Positions 45,519 through 59,460 of a DNA stretch of 64,000 nt are shown in pieces. The stretch's first letter is position 1. The number at the start of each line of letters is the position of its first letter. Source of the DNA: Triatoma infestans. Lineage: Eukaryota > Arthropoda > Insecta > Hemiptera > Reduviidae. The position numbers and the translations under genes were made by a program. The DNA is taken from contig JAAEAF010014539.1 in assembly GCA_011037195.1 (NCBI GenBank), positions 92,702 to 156,701 of the forward strand. Reading direction: 5' to 3'. The notes under the pieces are model-generated. The model was not told the DNA's origin, made no database searches, and was given only the letters and a program-made list of their open reading frames with translations.

Positions 45519-46370
45519 AACAATGGTGAGAAGATTTCTGGATACAATGAAGAGTTTAAGAAAAAGGATTTCTACTCAACCGGTTGTATTACAGCTAATG
45601 AATGGGTGGAATATTTTGCAAATCTTTTTGGTGGTGACAGCGATTTACATTTTATGCCGAACAATGATTACAGTATGCCGAACCTTATGTGTTCATTGAA
45701 AATCTAGATAACCCCTTTACAGCACATGAATTGCAAATTGTCCTCCAAAAAGTAAAAAAATGGGAAAGCGCCTGGATTAAATCGAATTTCATCGGAATTT
45801 TTTTAATAAGCAGCGCAAGCTCTTTGGATGAACTATTAAAACTCTATAATGGCGTTTGGTTTGCTAGAAAAGAAGATAAGGACAAAGGACATTTTAACAC
45901 TGCCTACAGATTATGACTCCCTCCTTTCTACAGTTGGAACTTTACATATTGTCGGTAGAACTACTATAATAGTTCAAAACTGGTAATCGGCAATCACCAC
46001 CTTAGGATTTCAAAGATATCCACCAAAGATTTCGAGATAACTCAAGGCTAAGGTAATTGGACTTGAATTACGTCATCCAAATTAAATAGCTTTTAGACCA
46101 GGGTACACAATACCCCCTGCTTACCACAAAGCGTTAAGAAAAAACACTACCTTTCTTAATGTATCTCTGTCGCTCAGAGAGCTGAAAAAAAAAAACTCAC
46201 CACATTAGTGAAGCTAAAGCAAATGATGTTAAATCACTCTTGGCATCAGTGGGGCTTGACTGGCAGAACATAGAATTCTACAGAAATTGTTTCAAAATTG
46301 CTCAAGATTACGGTGATGAAGAATGTGAAATAACTATTGTAAATGAAGACGATATTTTTAAACAGTGAAC
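45519..46370 (+). pseudogene. RTE-like LINE relic: linker and RT N-terminal region
   Basis: From 45519 the text RRFLDTMKSLRKRISTQPVV is followed by an NEWVEYFANLFGG-like segment in another frame. The frame at 45689-45916 then reads IENLDNPFTAHELQIVLQKVK and SLDELLKLYNGVW, matching the pre-RT 'L...PFT..E....L.K.K.GKAPG' region, with GKAPG destroyed by a frameshift. A second open stretch at about 46204-46367 (EAKANDVKSLLASVGLDWQNIEFYRN...) ends at a stop and is not placed with certainty; it may be a different TE. Catalytic YADD is absent. Confidence 0.65.
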
Positions 46371-48589
46371 ATAGTATATACTTTGTGGTCAAAAAGATTT
46401 ATTAAAACATATTTATATATTGAATATATTAGAAAGAAAATTTTTATTGTTATTTTGCTTGTTTATTTTTATTTAAAGTCAATGAACTTTTTTTCAAAAA
46501 ATGTATATATGGTCCTTCATACGCAACTATCCTAAGATGTCTGATTATCTTTATAAACATAAAAAGATAAATTACCTATGGATAATTAAAAATGTCTAAT
46601 TGCAGCAGTTGGTATAGCTATAGTTAACTCATAACCAGCGCACATTTCAAATGAAACATGACCTATTAACAAATAAATCAGTGATGAAATATAACATGAA
46701 AAACATATATATATATATATTTAAAAATGTGGATCAATAATAATGGGTAAAAATATGAATAATAATATGAAGATTTACTAACCAAAACATATAACGTCAA
46801 TAACTGATGGATTTGACCGAAAACTTTTTGATATAATTGGATAAATTCGTGATGTGAAACCAAATAAAACATTTTCTAACCCAGTCAGTCTGTAATTACA
46901 ACATAAAAAAGAAAAATAGTGAATAATAAATAGTTATTTAATATTATTTATACAAACAAAGAATAATAGAATTTGATTTAAAAACATTGGAATTCATAAA
47001 CTTCTCTGGAAAAAAAAAATCGTTAACAATAAGATGGGATTTTCAAATATGATTGGAAGATATATATATTTTTTTAAATGAGGATGCGATAAAGGATTTC
47101 AATTTATACCTCGTGATTAATCTTTCCTGCTTTGAAGTTTTCTTACATCCTTTAAAGATTGCATCAGTTTTAAAAGTTTTCTTTAGAGACCTTCTTTTCT
47201 ATGGACTTGTGTGACAAAAAATTTTGATGATACTACACCCTATTTACAACAAAATTAACTACACATATTCTAATACCATTTTCAACTGTTTCAAACACTT
47301 GAAATTTATTGTGTCTTTTTTTGTAAAACTCTTTTCTTGATAACTCAAACTTCTAAGCTTCCTTCCAAATTTGAAAACTAAACAGTTCTCAATTTTGGTT
47401 AAGATTTTTAAATTTTCTTGTGAGATGAGAGCTCGGCTCTATTCATCGTGAAAATTGGATATAAATTTTATTAGGCTACCCTAATTTAAATGAATAAAAT
47501 GACAGATTAAAATTTTCGAAAAATGTTCCTATGATATGGTAAGTTTGATGGAAACTTCTTCATTATTTACTTAAATGTCAATTTTTATAGAAAATAGTCT
47601 AAACCGATTTCCTACAGAAAATATTTTTTATTTTAATTTACATGGCAGATAATTATGCGAAAGTAATGCAACTTACAAGTGCAATTCAATGTAAAAGTTA
47701 CTGTACATTAGAGTTATATTAAACGCTTTATCAGATACAAAATGGAAATAATTAATTAGCCCAGAAAAAGAAACCTCACAGTAAAGAAATATTAAACAAA
47801 AAGAAGAAGAAAAGAATATAATATAAGTTGGTTACCTAGCGACTCCAGTTTATATGGTGATATTGCTGGAATGTAAATGTGAATAAGGAAAGCATCTGTC
47901 ATTTAAAAATAATAAAGCTACCAAGACTTTGTACTTGTGCTGTTAGCGAGCCTTCACTTCTTTTTTTTGCTGGCAGTATATGTACACACCAGTATATCTG
48001 ACTTTTTTGATGGCAGTCAGTATATCTGACTTTACTTTTTGGGTTATCCTTTTCTTCCAAAAACCTTCCTTTGGTCATGCTAAACAGAAATGATTATTTA
48101 AATTTTGTAAATTTTGTTAGATGTACCTGGTACTAAAGAAAATACTTTGTTAATTGGATTAATTTGCAATTCAATAAAATTACTTAACTAACCGTGGTAA
48201 TTTTCTTTTATTTACATTATACTTTCTTTTATTTTACATTATACTTTACTTTGTTTATTTTTTGTAGTTATATCGACCTCCAGCAGATGGTTTAACCCTG
48301 TTAGCTGCCATCTCCAGACTATGGGAAAGACGATGTAGGACAACGCTGTATAAAACTTACAGCTCCGCCAGCAGAATAGATAGTTGCCAACTTCTCTTTC
48401 CATCTGAAAAAAATCCATCTGAAATGCGGTTCCATAAAAGAATCAAATGGCATTTCGGGTTGGTGCAAGAGAACAATCTGAGAAAAAGTTTATTTTTGCA
48501 TTTTTTTGAAACTTTGAAGGAGTAAATATTACTGACGAGTAAAAAGAGTCGCCTATCTTTGGCTCGGCCAAATTTACACAGCAACCTCA
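46371..48589. other. Unannotated AT-rich stretch
   Basis: There is a small direct repeat near 47993-48025 (agtatatctgactttttt/agtatatctgacttta). The segment 48250-48500 is less AT-rich, but its minus frame (48357-48593) shows no known motif. Confidence 0.5.
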
Positions 48590-49940
48590 ACATAAAATAA
48601 ATTCAGCAAAATAATTATTATAAAAATTATAATCATTCTGTGCAATGAAAGTTTCCAATAAAAAAAACAAAATTTTTTTTTTTTTAAACGCAGAAATAAA
48701 ACTGCATTTATATTAGATTTTAATCCATTAACACTGGAACAAATCACTGAAAACGAAAAAGACAAACTTGATTTAGATAACTGGACAAACCGACGGCAGA
48801 CATGATATATTCAAGATGACAATGACTTCTGGATGATAGATGAATTAGATTGAAACAGACCAGGCGCTTGAAAAGAAATCTTTTGGGAGAGCGTGGGAAG
48901 ATCATCTGCTTATAAACTCAGACATGTCTGTCCCCACCAACTGGTTAAGTTGATTTGTACCATCTTCTTCACCAGATTTCAGCTTCCTGACAAACACCAA
49001 CAGAGTCAGTAATTCTGGAAATTAAGGGTGTCTGAAAAAACTGAAACCTTAAAAGCACCATTTAAACGCATCATGTGTTTTCTAAACAACAGAAGCTTGA
49101 TTCCCTTTTTTCTCATATTATCAGGAAAGTCTTGATATATCAAAAATCCTGTATATTTTTAGTATTGTGGAAGCCTTTAAAACTTCCAACTTATCTTGAT
49201 AATGATAAAAAGTGATTAAAAGGTATTTAGTCAGAGCTATCTGTAGGGCCCAGAGGAAAGACAAACTCCTTGAAACGAAATTCACTTTCAGTTTTGAAAA
49301 GTCTCATCATAGCTATATTTCAAGCCCTTAAAAATTAGTTTGCAACGCCGATTTAATTCTTCAATAAGCTTTTCCTATTTGAGCGTTACAGCTTTAAGAG
49401 AATCAATTTCAGCATGCAATAAATACCTGATTGTCCTCCTTCAGTCTAGAATTATCTTCCTTAAGCTCTTGAAAATCCTGTTTAGTGGCAAGTAAAATGA
49501 GTCTAGAATCAAGAATTTTGTTTATTAGAAACAACTAACCCTGAAAAATGGATGGCGGGCGCTGTAGCTCCGAGCTACACTCTGAATGACAAAGGTGGTT
49601 TAATAGGCTGTGTGTAAATTAATTTTGTGGTTTTTATGCTGCAATGTTGTTAATTATATAGCTTATTTCAATCTACTACTAAGTCTTGACAAGTAAGAGG
49701 GTTGCAGCGATGAGCGCAGAAGGATCTGGGCGAGAGATTGTCCAGTAGCAAATTCATCGAAGGGAGAATTGACTCCAACAATTTTTCTCTGACATCCTTG
49801 CCACTTCCAATTCACCACCTCTCATCTCACACACTTCAAAACTAGACTTTTTGTTATCTGAATGAAACTCAGGAGAACTGCTAGCCCGTTTACCTCTCCC
49901 AGATATGAATTGAGTGGGTGTAGATGGCATACACCAGACT
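48590..49940 (-). pseudogene. LINE ORF1 relic (coiled-coil nucleic-acid-binding protein)
   Basis: On the minus strand from about 49935 the text starts MPSTPTQFISGRGKRASSS. It then gives a coiled-coil-like run around 49440-49350 (LHAEIDSLKAVTLK, EKLIEELNRRCKLIFKGLKYS) and, about 49130-49040, DFPDNMRKKGIKLLLFRKHMMRLN. This layout (coiled coil, then an R-x-N-LIFKGL-type RNA-binding start, then a basic 'RKKRSKLLL' helix) is typical of L1/CR1/jockey-type ORF1 proteins. Many frameshifts and stops are present. The segment to 48590 may hold the beginning of ORF2 but no domain was recognised. Confidence 0.65.
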
Positions 49941-52900
49941 GCAATAAAAAAAAAAACAACAAAAACCCTGATAACTTAATATATGAGTAAAGATGCTAGA
50001 GACAATAAATTGCAAGATAGAAAGATAAATTTCTTGTTAAAAAAAGAATTCTCTTGTGGTAAAATCGAAGAGACACAGATGATTGATGACTGCAATTGTT
50101 TATAATAAAATAGAAAAATAGATTCTCTTAATGACATGCACTTTTAAGAGAAAAAATGTAATAGATTTAAGAAAGCAAAGACAACCTAAATTAAGGTTAA
50201 ACATTTGTGGCCTTTTTTTTCATCTTGTATTTACAGTCATTCCCTCAATTTAATTTTTGTCAATAATAAGAGTTCGTTCACAAACACAAAAATTATTCAT
50301 CAAATCCAAAATAAAGTGAAACTGCTCCTTATACACTTTATAGAAATGCTAAAAATCGGGAGCATATAGAAATACCTGTTAACAGTTAATAACATAAATT
50401 AACATTATGACTGTAGACTGTTGTTTAATTAAAAAAAATTCTCATCTCATTTGGTCCAGTATCATACAGTTCAGGATTTTAATGCGTTTGTCATATTTTA
50501 TTTCGAAAAACTATTTTTATTAATAATTTTACTATAATAAACAATATTTTTCATACAATTATTACGATCTATTTCTCAGGAAATTAAATCATTAAAAAAA
50601 TTATCTTAATTGGAGAAGCTAAAATAAAAAAATAAAAAATGGCGTCTTTAAAATGGTTCAGAATTTGGGAAAAAATTACATATTAATTTAATAAAATCCC
50701 AAAATTTTATGTACTAATCAAATTCTAATTTACATTAAAATCAATTTAAAAAAAAAAATAATAAATTTAATTATTAAAATAATTTTATATTATTTCTGTG
50801 AACTTTTTTAATATTATAATATCTGATTTGTGGCAATTTCAAATAAAAAATGTACTGAATTATTAATTTAATTACGGAGTAATTTACAATAGAAAAAGAT
50901 ATATTAAAATATGCATTTTATGTTTTTTCTCCAAAATTATATCAATACTATACAGTAGCACGGAAGTATCCTGGATTATAGACTCATTGGGAGCGTCCTG
51001 CCACGAACTCACTCTTTCCTTCGTTGGATCTGCTCTAGTGAACACTACTAATATTATAGTAAGTAATATTAACATCATACTTTGGGTAAATTAATAGTTA
51101 TTTATGATCATTTGTTTCACAAATTATCAAGTAAACAGTTAGTATTAAAAATTCTTATTTTTTATCGGTTGATTTAACTAAATAAAACAAATTAGGTCAA
51201 ATGAAATTATAAGATTTTTCATGTAAAAAAAGAATTCAGCAAAAATTTACTATTTAACAGTAATTCCGCCAGAAAAATAATATTTTAATGTATTATAATA
51301 AAATAAAACATGGATTTATATGATTTTTTTTTTTTTAAATTTCAAATGCTGATTTCAAAGAAAATTAAACGAATAATTACGTCAACTGAAATCCACTAAT
51401 CCAATATGGCGTGATTATGACAAGTATCTTTTGTTAGATACCTACTTTCTTATGTTTCGTAAAATTATAATACGGCTTAAAAGGTAGGTATTATTTTTGT
51501 ATTTTTATTGTAAACAAAATAATTTTAAAATTGATTTTAAATTAATCGATGGTCGATCTATAATTGAATTTGAGATATGATGAGATTAATAGTATCATTA
51601 CACTCAGGGCCAGTCAATAGGACGGATGCACCCGGGCACCGAATCCTAGGGGGACCACAGAAAAGCAGACACACTTATAAACGATAAGCGTAAATATTAC
51701 AAAAATAATATAAAAAAGTTGTTAACAAATCTGGAAATAAATGTACATCGTGGAATCCAGTAAGTGATTAAAGACTAAGAATAATTAATAAGGGGATACA
51801 TTCAATTATACATAAACATAAAACATAATTATATTAGATTATAAAATGGATAAAAGCTACGAAATAGAAAATTTTAAAATTGTAAGGTAAGTTAACTGAA
51901 ATAAAGTATCATATATTATCTTAAATGAGAATCTTTCAGATACATTTTTTCCATCCAAAAAAGGAATCTCCTTTTCTCTTTGAAGAAAAACGAATGACAT
52001 TTCAAATTACTTGATGTTACAAAACAAATAAAAATGTTTCTTTGATATGCCCAGCACACAAAAGGAAGGCGGCTTTTTTTTTGTTTTTTTTGACAAATGA
52101 ACATTGATTGCTAGAAAAAGTTCTCGTGTTGGGTATTTTCGCGTTGAATGCCTGCAGTTTACGGTGTGTTGTTCTGATAATTCAATTTTTTTTAATTGAT
52201 TCCATTTATGTTGTTTGCTGCTGATATTTGGAACATTATTTGTTAAAACTACCTTCCACTTGAAAAACTTTTGCATAAATTAAAAAGTTTTAGATAATAT
52301 TATTTCTCCTGGTAAAACAATACGTTGATAAGCTGAAGTCATAGACTTTCAAGAAATTATTGAAAAATGGGCTATGAAAACTGCACAGTACAGAGATACC
52401 AGTCTAACTTACAAAAACGTAGAATTTTTAATATAAAGATAATTTTTTTTTGTTTTTAAATTACAGTTTGTTTATTGTTTTTGTGAATGAACAAGTGACA
52501 TTTAAAATAATGTTTGTAAATGCATTTTTTTTTTAATTCAATTTATTTTTGTTCATTTCATTATGTGAGTATTAATTTCCCTGAGTTAAACTTATTATTT
52601 CTATGCAAATTTTTTACTAATTAGAAATTGTTGAAGAATTTATGATAAAAATTGATTAAAAATCACTTACCCTGCCATTTGTACAAAGATGAATTCTGAT
52701 GAAGATAAATTCAGTTTTTTATGATATATCCTGGTTATTTCATCAAACACTACTGGATATCCTTCAAACACTACTTTTTTCACTTTTATTTTTTTTTTTG
52801 ATAGAATTACTTCACATGTAATTTATATTATCTTAAATATATGCCCTATTTAGTGACCTTCGATTATGAAATCCCTTATTTCACGCATAAATTTTTTGTT

Positions 52901-53979
52901 TTTTAAACACTAAAACATTCACATTATTTACTTAGAAAAGTAAATTATGTGATTTAATTACAAAATATAAAATCCAATTAATAGCCGTATCTGTCTCGTA
53001 AAAATTTTATTGAGCAAACTTCTTTAGCTAACTATGACTTCTGAATGCCTAATTTTTCATTTCTAATTACAGGTATTTAAAATATACGAAGGCTACTCAA
53101 TGAACACTGTATTAAAACGTTAAATTTGTTTGTTGTGATTATTACCAATTCTTCAAACATGCAGTAAATTCTGAAATCTAACCTTTAAATTGTAAGAATC
53201 AAGGTAGAAGTATTAGTTAAAAATTATGATTTCTTTTTTAAATTAATAAAAATATAAATTGTGCTATTCATTTCGTCAGATAAAAGAATTAACACTATTT
53301 AAAACAAGCGTTGGTTGGGCCTGGCCCCAGCTAACATTTTTTGCTTGTTTTATTAACGACCAAACGTAACTATTATTCATTCACTTTGATCACTATGTAA
53401 GTTTCACATAATTTATTCTACATTTATGAATTTTGAATTTAACTTGTTGACATAAAAAAGAATCATTCAAAAATACACTTGTTCAATAAAATGTAAAATA
53501 ACACTAACATTTGTTCAATAACTGTAAGAAATTATCTTCCCCACTACTATGGGTTTTGGATATAATTTAATTTGCAAAAGCCGATTACTATTGGAGGATT
53601 GGAGGCTTTATTTGTCTGTTTCCTTTAATTATCTGACAATTATAAATGGAAATTATGGTGTTTATCTATCATATTTAAACATAATGTACATATTTAAAAT
53701 TATTTTTCTTAGTTTTCTTTTAATGTTTAGGATTACTAAATAATACTGTACATTGTAAATGTATTAAATAACTGCAATTTGAAAGAAAAAACAAAATAAT
53801 TTTATATGATTGATTGAAAAAAAAAAAAATGGGTCACTCATAAATCCCCATTAATAGACCATATCCAGTAAATTCTAGCAGTAAGTTACTTACAAAATTT
53901 AATGAAACTATTGATTGAAACATTTCAACACTTATACTTGGAAATTATTTATTAAACAAGATAATATTACCAATTCTTC
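49941..53979. other. Long unannotated AT-rich stretch
   Basis: About 4 kb with no recognised TE or exon. Open frames at 50884-51078, 51916-52276 and 53549-53743 have no motif. The text near 51607-51660 (ggccagtcaataggacgg...cgggcaccgaatcctaggg, in parts) is GC-richer than its surroundings and is unexplained. Confidence 0.5.
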
Positions 53980-56330
53980 ATGTTTTTATTTTGACTTCAT
54001 CTGTTAAAGCCTGGTTAACTCAGAACATTATAGATATCGAACTTGGTCTTTACAATTACAATGTCTTTCGTACGGATAGATCTTCAATTACATCTCAAGA
54101 ATCTCGCGGAGGTGGTGTTCCGTTGCTAGTGTCACGCCAAGTAATCTTCCCAGCTGTTACCCTGCAAGAATAATATTAAACAAGTGTTTGTTCTGGTGCA
54201 TTTACATTACCGCAAGTTAATAATTGGTAATGCTTACATTCCTCCTGATTCTCCATATGAATCCTATGCTGCTCAGAGTGAAGATATTGAATTGTATAAA
54301 AATGCTTAGTTTCGTATTTGTTGATGATTATAATTTGCCTAATTAGACTGAAGTGTCTCAAGGATATGGGTCCTCTGCTTCTGCTAGAGTGGTAATTGAA
54401 GCATTTTCATTCACAGATCTAACCATGAATATTAGATCTTGTACAGACTAATTTATCTGTTTCTAATAAAGAAATGTGGGATGATTTCTTAATGCCTGTG
54501 GTTGTTCACAATCCGTCTATACTGATTTCATTTGAACTAGTTACTAACAATTCTGTCAATTGTCATTGCTTGCAGATTGATCTCAGTGACTGGGAATATG
54601 GTGCAATGAATGCATTCTTTGCTAACACTTTTTTTGGTCCTTTTTGCATGAACACAACTGTGCTAAAGTTTTATGAAGTGCTGTATAGTGCAACACGAGA
54701 ATATGTTCCAGTCAGATGATTCAAAAAAGGTAAATATCCTCGTTGGTTTACAAACGAGTTCGTCTTATCATTGAGAAAAACTTTGCTCATTTTCACTACA
54801 AATAATTTGGCTTTCATGCTGATTATAATGCTTTCTCGATTTTGAGATCTAAGTGTAAAATAGCTGTGAATTGCTACAAGGCATTTATTCAGAATGAACA
54901 GATTAATTTAACTAATGATGTTCAAGTATTCTGGAGCTATACCAATAGTCTGAAAAAGTCTCCTGGTTCACCTAGCCAGATGTCCTACAAAGATGAAACC
55001 TTCGTGCAATTATAGCAGATTTTTTCAAGTCTCATTTTTCTTTTTTATTATTTTTTATAATAATAAGAGTTACATTCTTAGGTACCGGATTCAGAATGTT
55101 ATTTTAATTCCATTAATATAGTTTGTTTTTAAGTTAGTCCTGAACTTGATAAGTTAAATTGTATTCTCTTTAACAAGAGCTCTGGTCCTGATGGGATTCC
55201 CTCTTCTATCTTAAAAAACTGTAGCCTAACACTATATATTCCTCTTAATGACCTATTTAATCTTTCTCTCTCAAGTGGTGTATTTCCACAATTGTGGAAA
55301 TCATGTTTTGTTGTTCCTATTCGTAAAAGTGGAAGTAAGTCTGAAGTGTCAAACTACCGACCTGTATCTATTCTATCTGTGATGCCTAAACTATTTGAGA
55401 ATTTAGTCACTGACTTTATTTCTGCTCACATTCATAATTTAAATTCCCCAGCAGCATGGATTTATGAAAGGAAATACCACTCTTACTATTCTTCTTGAAT
55501 TCCAGCATGTTGCTATGTAAAGTATTGAACAACATTTGCAACTTCATGCCATATACACCGACTTCACAAAAGCTTTTGATAAAGTAATAATAGAATTATT
55601 AATAAAAAAAATTAGAAATATTGGGATTTCATAGTAAAATGCTACTTTGGCTCCAGCATATCTTTTGGACAGAATCGGTATTGTAAAACTCCCTACATGT
55701 GCTTCTTCATCCATATTCTGCACCCTCCGGAGTTCCTCAGGGTTCCCACGTTGGACCAATCTTTTTCATATTGTAATAAACTATATTAACAAAACTTTCC
55801 CGGATATCTCTTTTCTTCTGTATGCCGATGACCTCAAGTTATTTAAATGCATTGAATTTCAGTCAGATTCGATTGTTCTATAAGAAAATCTCAATAGACG
55901 ATTGGTGTAGTACACATGGTCTACTGCTTAATGTAGCCAAATGTTCATTCGTTACTTTTACAAGATCCAAAACTCCTTTTCTCACTAGATATCATGTTAT
56001 GTATTATCATTATTTTGGAAAAATTGTCATCTGTCCCTAATCTTAGCATTCTTTTCCAGTCCAGCCTCCAGTTTAACATACAGATTAATAAAATATTATA
56101 TTTCTGGCATCCAAACAACTTGGCATCATCCTCCGTTCATCAACTGATTTTCATAATCCTCAGTCACTCCTCACGCACTATAGATCCCTTGTTAGACCAA
56201 TCCTGGAATACTGTTCTCCAGTTTGGGACCCTTTTTTTAACGTTGTTAAAAATCCTTTTTGCTGCTCCTATACATTCCGTTAATGCTATTGATGTATCTA
56301 TTCACTGATATAAGAAACATCCAACTTTAT
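53980..56330 (+). pseudogene. Jockey-like LINE ORF2, nearly full span, dead
   Basis: The endonuclease begins near 53985: KAWLTQNIIDIELGLYNYNVFRTDRSS and ESRGGGV (the T-ETWL...RGGGV block, with the catalytic Glu lost to KAW), then GNAYIPPDSPY (54230). The linker YPRWFTNEFVLSLRK is at about 54733. RT follows: NKSSGPDGIPSSIL (about 55163), LWKSCFVVPIRKSGSKSEVSNYRPVSILSVMPKLFE (55286-55400), YTDFTKAFDKV (55553), SGVPQGSHVGPIFFI (about 55730), LYADDLKLFKC (55819, catalytic YADD intact) and LLNVAKCSFVTFTRS (55921). Domain order is complete, but more than ten frame breaks are visible. A 3' UTR-like tail follows to about 56540. Confidence 0.9.
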
Positions 56331-57173
56331 TTCTTAAATTATAATAAGAAACTGATATTTCAATCATCTGAATAAACTTAAAGGCTTGGACTTTTGTCCA
56401 TTACCTACTTTATCGTTTTACTTTTAAAAATTCCTTTCTTATTGTGTACATCACAATAAGAATTGCCCTTTATAGTAAATCACATTGTATTAATATAAAA
56501 TACGGCATAAGCCTTTATAATAAACAGCAATAAGTAAAAGAAAACATATAACTGAAAACATAAAAATGTAATTCTCTATTGAAGATTAAATTGTGACAAT
56601 TTAAAAAAAATCTATAAATCTATATTTTAAAATCTGTACAAATAATTATTTAATTGTATACAGCTTCTCTCTTCTAGATATTCAACAAGTCCAACAAGTC
56701 ATTGATCCATATATGTTGAATTCTCCAAGTTAATATCTCTGATATATAGCATAGGCATGCTTCGCCTTCTCTTTATAACATAAGGAAACAAATGAAACGG
56801 TACCCGTTTTTTCCACTAAAATTCAAGGTTCAGACTCTTGATTCATGATTCAGGTATTCATTTTAAGATATTTAAGGATCATTTTTATACCAACTGTAAA
56901 ATGAAGAATTTTGAAGAATATTTATCAGTAAATCATTTTTTTTTTATTCATCTCTCATTTTATTTATTATTGGGTCAACAGTCTCCCAGGTTAAATATTT
57001 TGATATCCTCTAGATGGGTAAAACTACACTTTTGATAAAAATTTAAAAATCTCTTGAACTAGAATTGTTGGAAGATGTGAATCGGGAAATATCAAAACCC
57101 TTTTTTTTTTTGTATTTATTTATAGTTCAGACTAAAAATGAACATATAATAATTTATAGTAAATTACATGATA
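56331..57173. other. LINE 3' flank and AT-rich stretch
   Basis: The probable LINE 3' UTR ends near 56540 (acggcataagcctttataataaa). Beyond it nothing is recognised. Confidence 0.5.
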
Positions 57174-57387
57174 GAGAAGGGATTAGCACAGTGGACTCCC
57201 ATGCGGAGGACCCGGATTCGAGTCCATCCGTGCTGCCCTTTGATTTTCTCTTCCTAGGAGTCTCTTCAGCTCACTATCCGGTAATAGTCAGTGTTGTCTG
57301 TATCGAGGGAACACTGTCCGAAAGCCGGCAGTGCACTGAGAAGGCTCTGGACGCCAATGACCATAGTCTGCACTTTAAATTTATGTA
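57174..57387 (+). mobile_element. tRNA-derived SINE, copy S4
   Basis: The head gagaagggattagcacag is joined directly to tggactcccatgcggagg, so the middle of the D-arm/A box is deleted. B box cgagtccatccg is weak. The full body with the hairpin region and ccggcagtgcactgagaaggc is present. The poly(A) tail is eroded. Confidence 0.88.
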
Positions 57388-58110
57388 AATGTTTTTACCG
57401 TGTCCTAAGAAATTCTTGTTAATGAGAAATAATAAGTTAACGGTAATTTTAGTATAGGAAATTTTTAAATTTCTGTCAAAAGTATAGTTTTGCTCACCTT
57501 GTGAATGTCAAAATATTTAGCCTGGGAATCTGTTGATCCAAGAGTTTTACTATTCAAAGTAAAGACATTAATATTTGCATTTATCTATTATTAAGTTCAA
57601 TTTAATCTTCCATAGTTAAAAGCACAGGGCTCAAAGGATGTAAGATGAACTTGGAGAGCATAAATTAGGAATTAATGAAAAGTAGCATGCCATTCTTCAA
57701 TGGATTAATCCTACATATTGATCAAAAAGAGGGGAGACAAACTAAACCTGCATCAATATATAATTGGGAAAGTTGTGATGTAAGTCAGTACAGTTATTTA
57801 AATTAATATGTATAACCTAGAGATTTCGGGCGGATATATCTCAAATCTTTGTAAACCACCTTTAACTGGGCCAGCATAATGGACAATAGACCATAATGCC
57901 AACCATAAAAATGCAATCATATTTCACATTACAGAGATGGGGAAATTGCTATTTTTAAGAAAACCTCTCTATCCAGATAGGTAAATTTAACTGCACTTAT
58001 CACCTCTTCAAACCGCTATCCAATCTATATTTTCACTATTAAAAACCTCCCATTTCTAAAAATAAATAATTTTGCACTCAACAAGCTTAACCATTAGAAT
58101 CTTATTATTC
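57388..58110. other. Unannotated AT-rich stretch
   Basis: No coding or repeat signal was recognised. Confidence 0.5.
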
Positions 58111-58114
58111 GCAA

Positions 58115-59460
58115 ATAATAATAATAATAACTTTATTGGCTTATAACTGTTACATTGTTGCCAAGAGTTGAGAAAGTAATGTAAAGTAATAGCAATTATT
58201 ACCTGAGTAACCAGCAAATTAAAGTTTATTAAAAAGAGAGAGAGAGAGAGAAAAAAATTACATATAATGTACATCAATATGTCGAACATAGAAAAAATTA
58301 AGTGAAAATATATAATGATAACATCAATACATAAAATAGCAACCTCTTTCTTACAAATACGAAATAAATATATCATTTCACTATCAATAAACAAAAAATC
58401 AGTAATGACACATAATTGATATTGTAGAGGTGCATAAGACACTAAAAAAAATTATTAATCTTCAAAAATATAATCTTTAAAATATTTTTAGGATTAAAAT
58501 AGTTTAAAGAAGAATAACACAGATTTTTTTTACAAATGTGACCAAGTCGCCACGCGCTGCCATGACCTGTGGTTTTCGCTGCCGAGAGCCGGTAAGGTTC
58601 ATGAGCGTCCAAAAAACGAGGAAAATGTAAAGTATTGTAAAGCCAGGACTCAGAGATACACATAATATCAGCTTGAATCAATTTTTCAATTTCCAAGGAA
58701 GTTAGTGCATACATGGAATAAGGCCATGAGCATTCCAGAAAATAATTTTAACTTCCCTTGGAAATTTTATATGTTTTTTGGGCGGGGGGTGAAGGTTTCG
58801 GTCTCTTTATTTTCCTCTTTCTAGATGTTTTCTTTTCTTCAGGTGAATCAGCTATTTCAGCCCCAACATCGGATTCGGCTAGTGTAGAATTTTCTGCAGA
58901 TAAAGAGAATTTCGATAAGTACCACTCTCCCCGTATAATCGGTGGGGATCCATTTTCTTTTCGCACTCTTAGAATTCCGTTTTTACGCCAGATAAACTTT
59001 ATAAGTCCATCCTTAGGAAGAGTTCTACCCATTTTATACAATCTATACAATTTCTTTGGACATGTCCTTAAAAACAAAAATTTTCATTTTAGTGTCCCCA
59101 GCAGAAGAATTATTAAACAAATTAGAAGTTAGTATCTTTCTATTTAATTGGCCTGCCTGTAGAAAATCATTTTTATCAATACTTCTTAAAAACTGCAAAA
59201 TAATCGTCGAACTTGCAGCAGTATTATGAGCAGCATATTAAGAGTTTTAAGGCGATAATAATTATCTAATAGTTGTTCATTTAAATTAAATCCAACTGCA
59301 TTTGCTATGATTTTAATTAAGTCAAAAATATGATCGTTATCTTGAGGCATTATAATTAAGTAGTCTGATTTTCTTTGATTTGCAAAAACCTTGAAGGGTA
59401 TCAAACTTAACCTTTAAAATTGTTATTATCAATTAACTTCATATTTTCATTTAAATTATC
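58115..59460 (-). pseudogene. CR1-like LINE: ORF1, endonuclease start, 3' end
   Basis: On the minus strand, ORF1 runs from about 59410: DNDHIFDLIKIIANAVGFNLNEQLLDNYYRLKTLN (in parts), TIILQFLRSIDKNDFLQA, NRKILTSNLFN, then GLIKFIWRKNGILRVRKENGSPPI (the FP-like C-terminal domain, about 59000). Next, LTSLEIEKLIQADIMCISESWLY and FLDAHEPYRLSAAKTTGHGSAW (58714-58560) are the start of an apurinic-type endonuclease, with the conserved Glu of SESWL. RT is absent. The 3' end, gccaataaagttattattattatt at about 58115-58140, has a TTA-repeat tail. It is an internally deleted, frame-broken copy. Confidence 0.85.

Noticed and set aside
58056..58442. 128-codon minus frame with hydrophobic stretches
   Set aside because: Overlaps the 3' UTR and TTA-repeat tail of the minus-strand LINE; its hydrophobicity comes from T-rich sequence.
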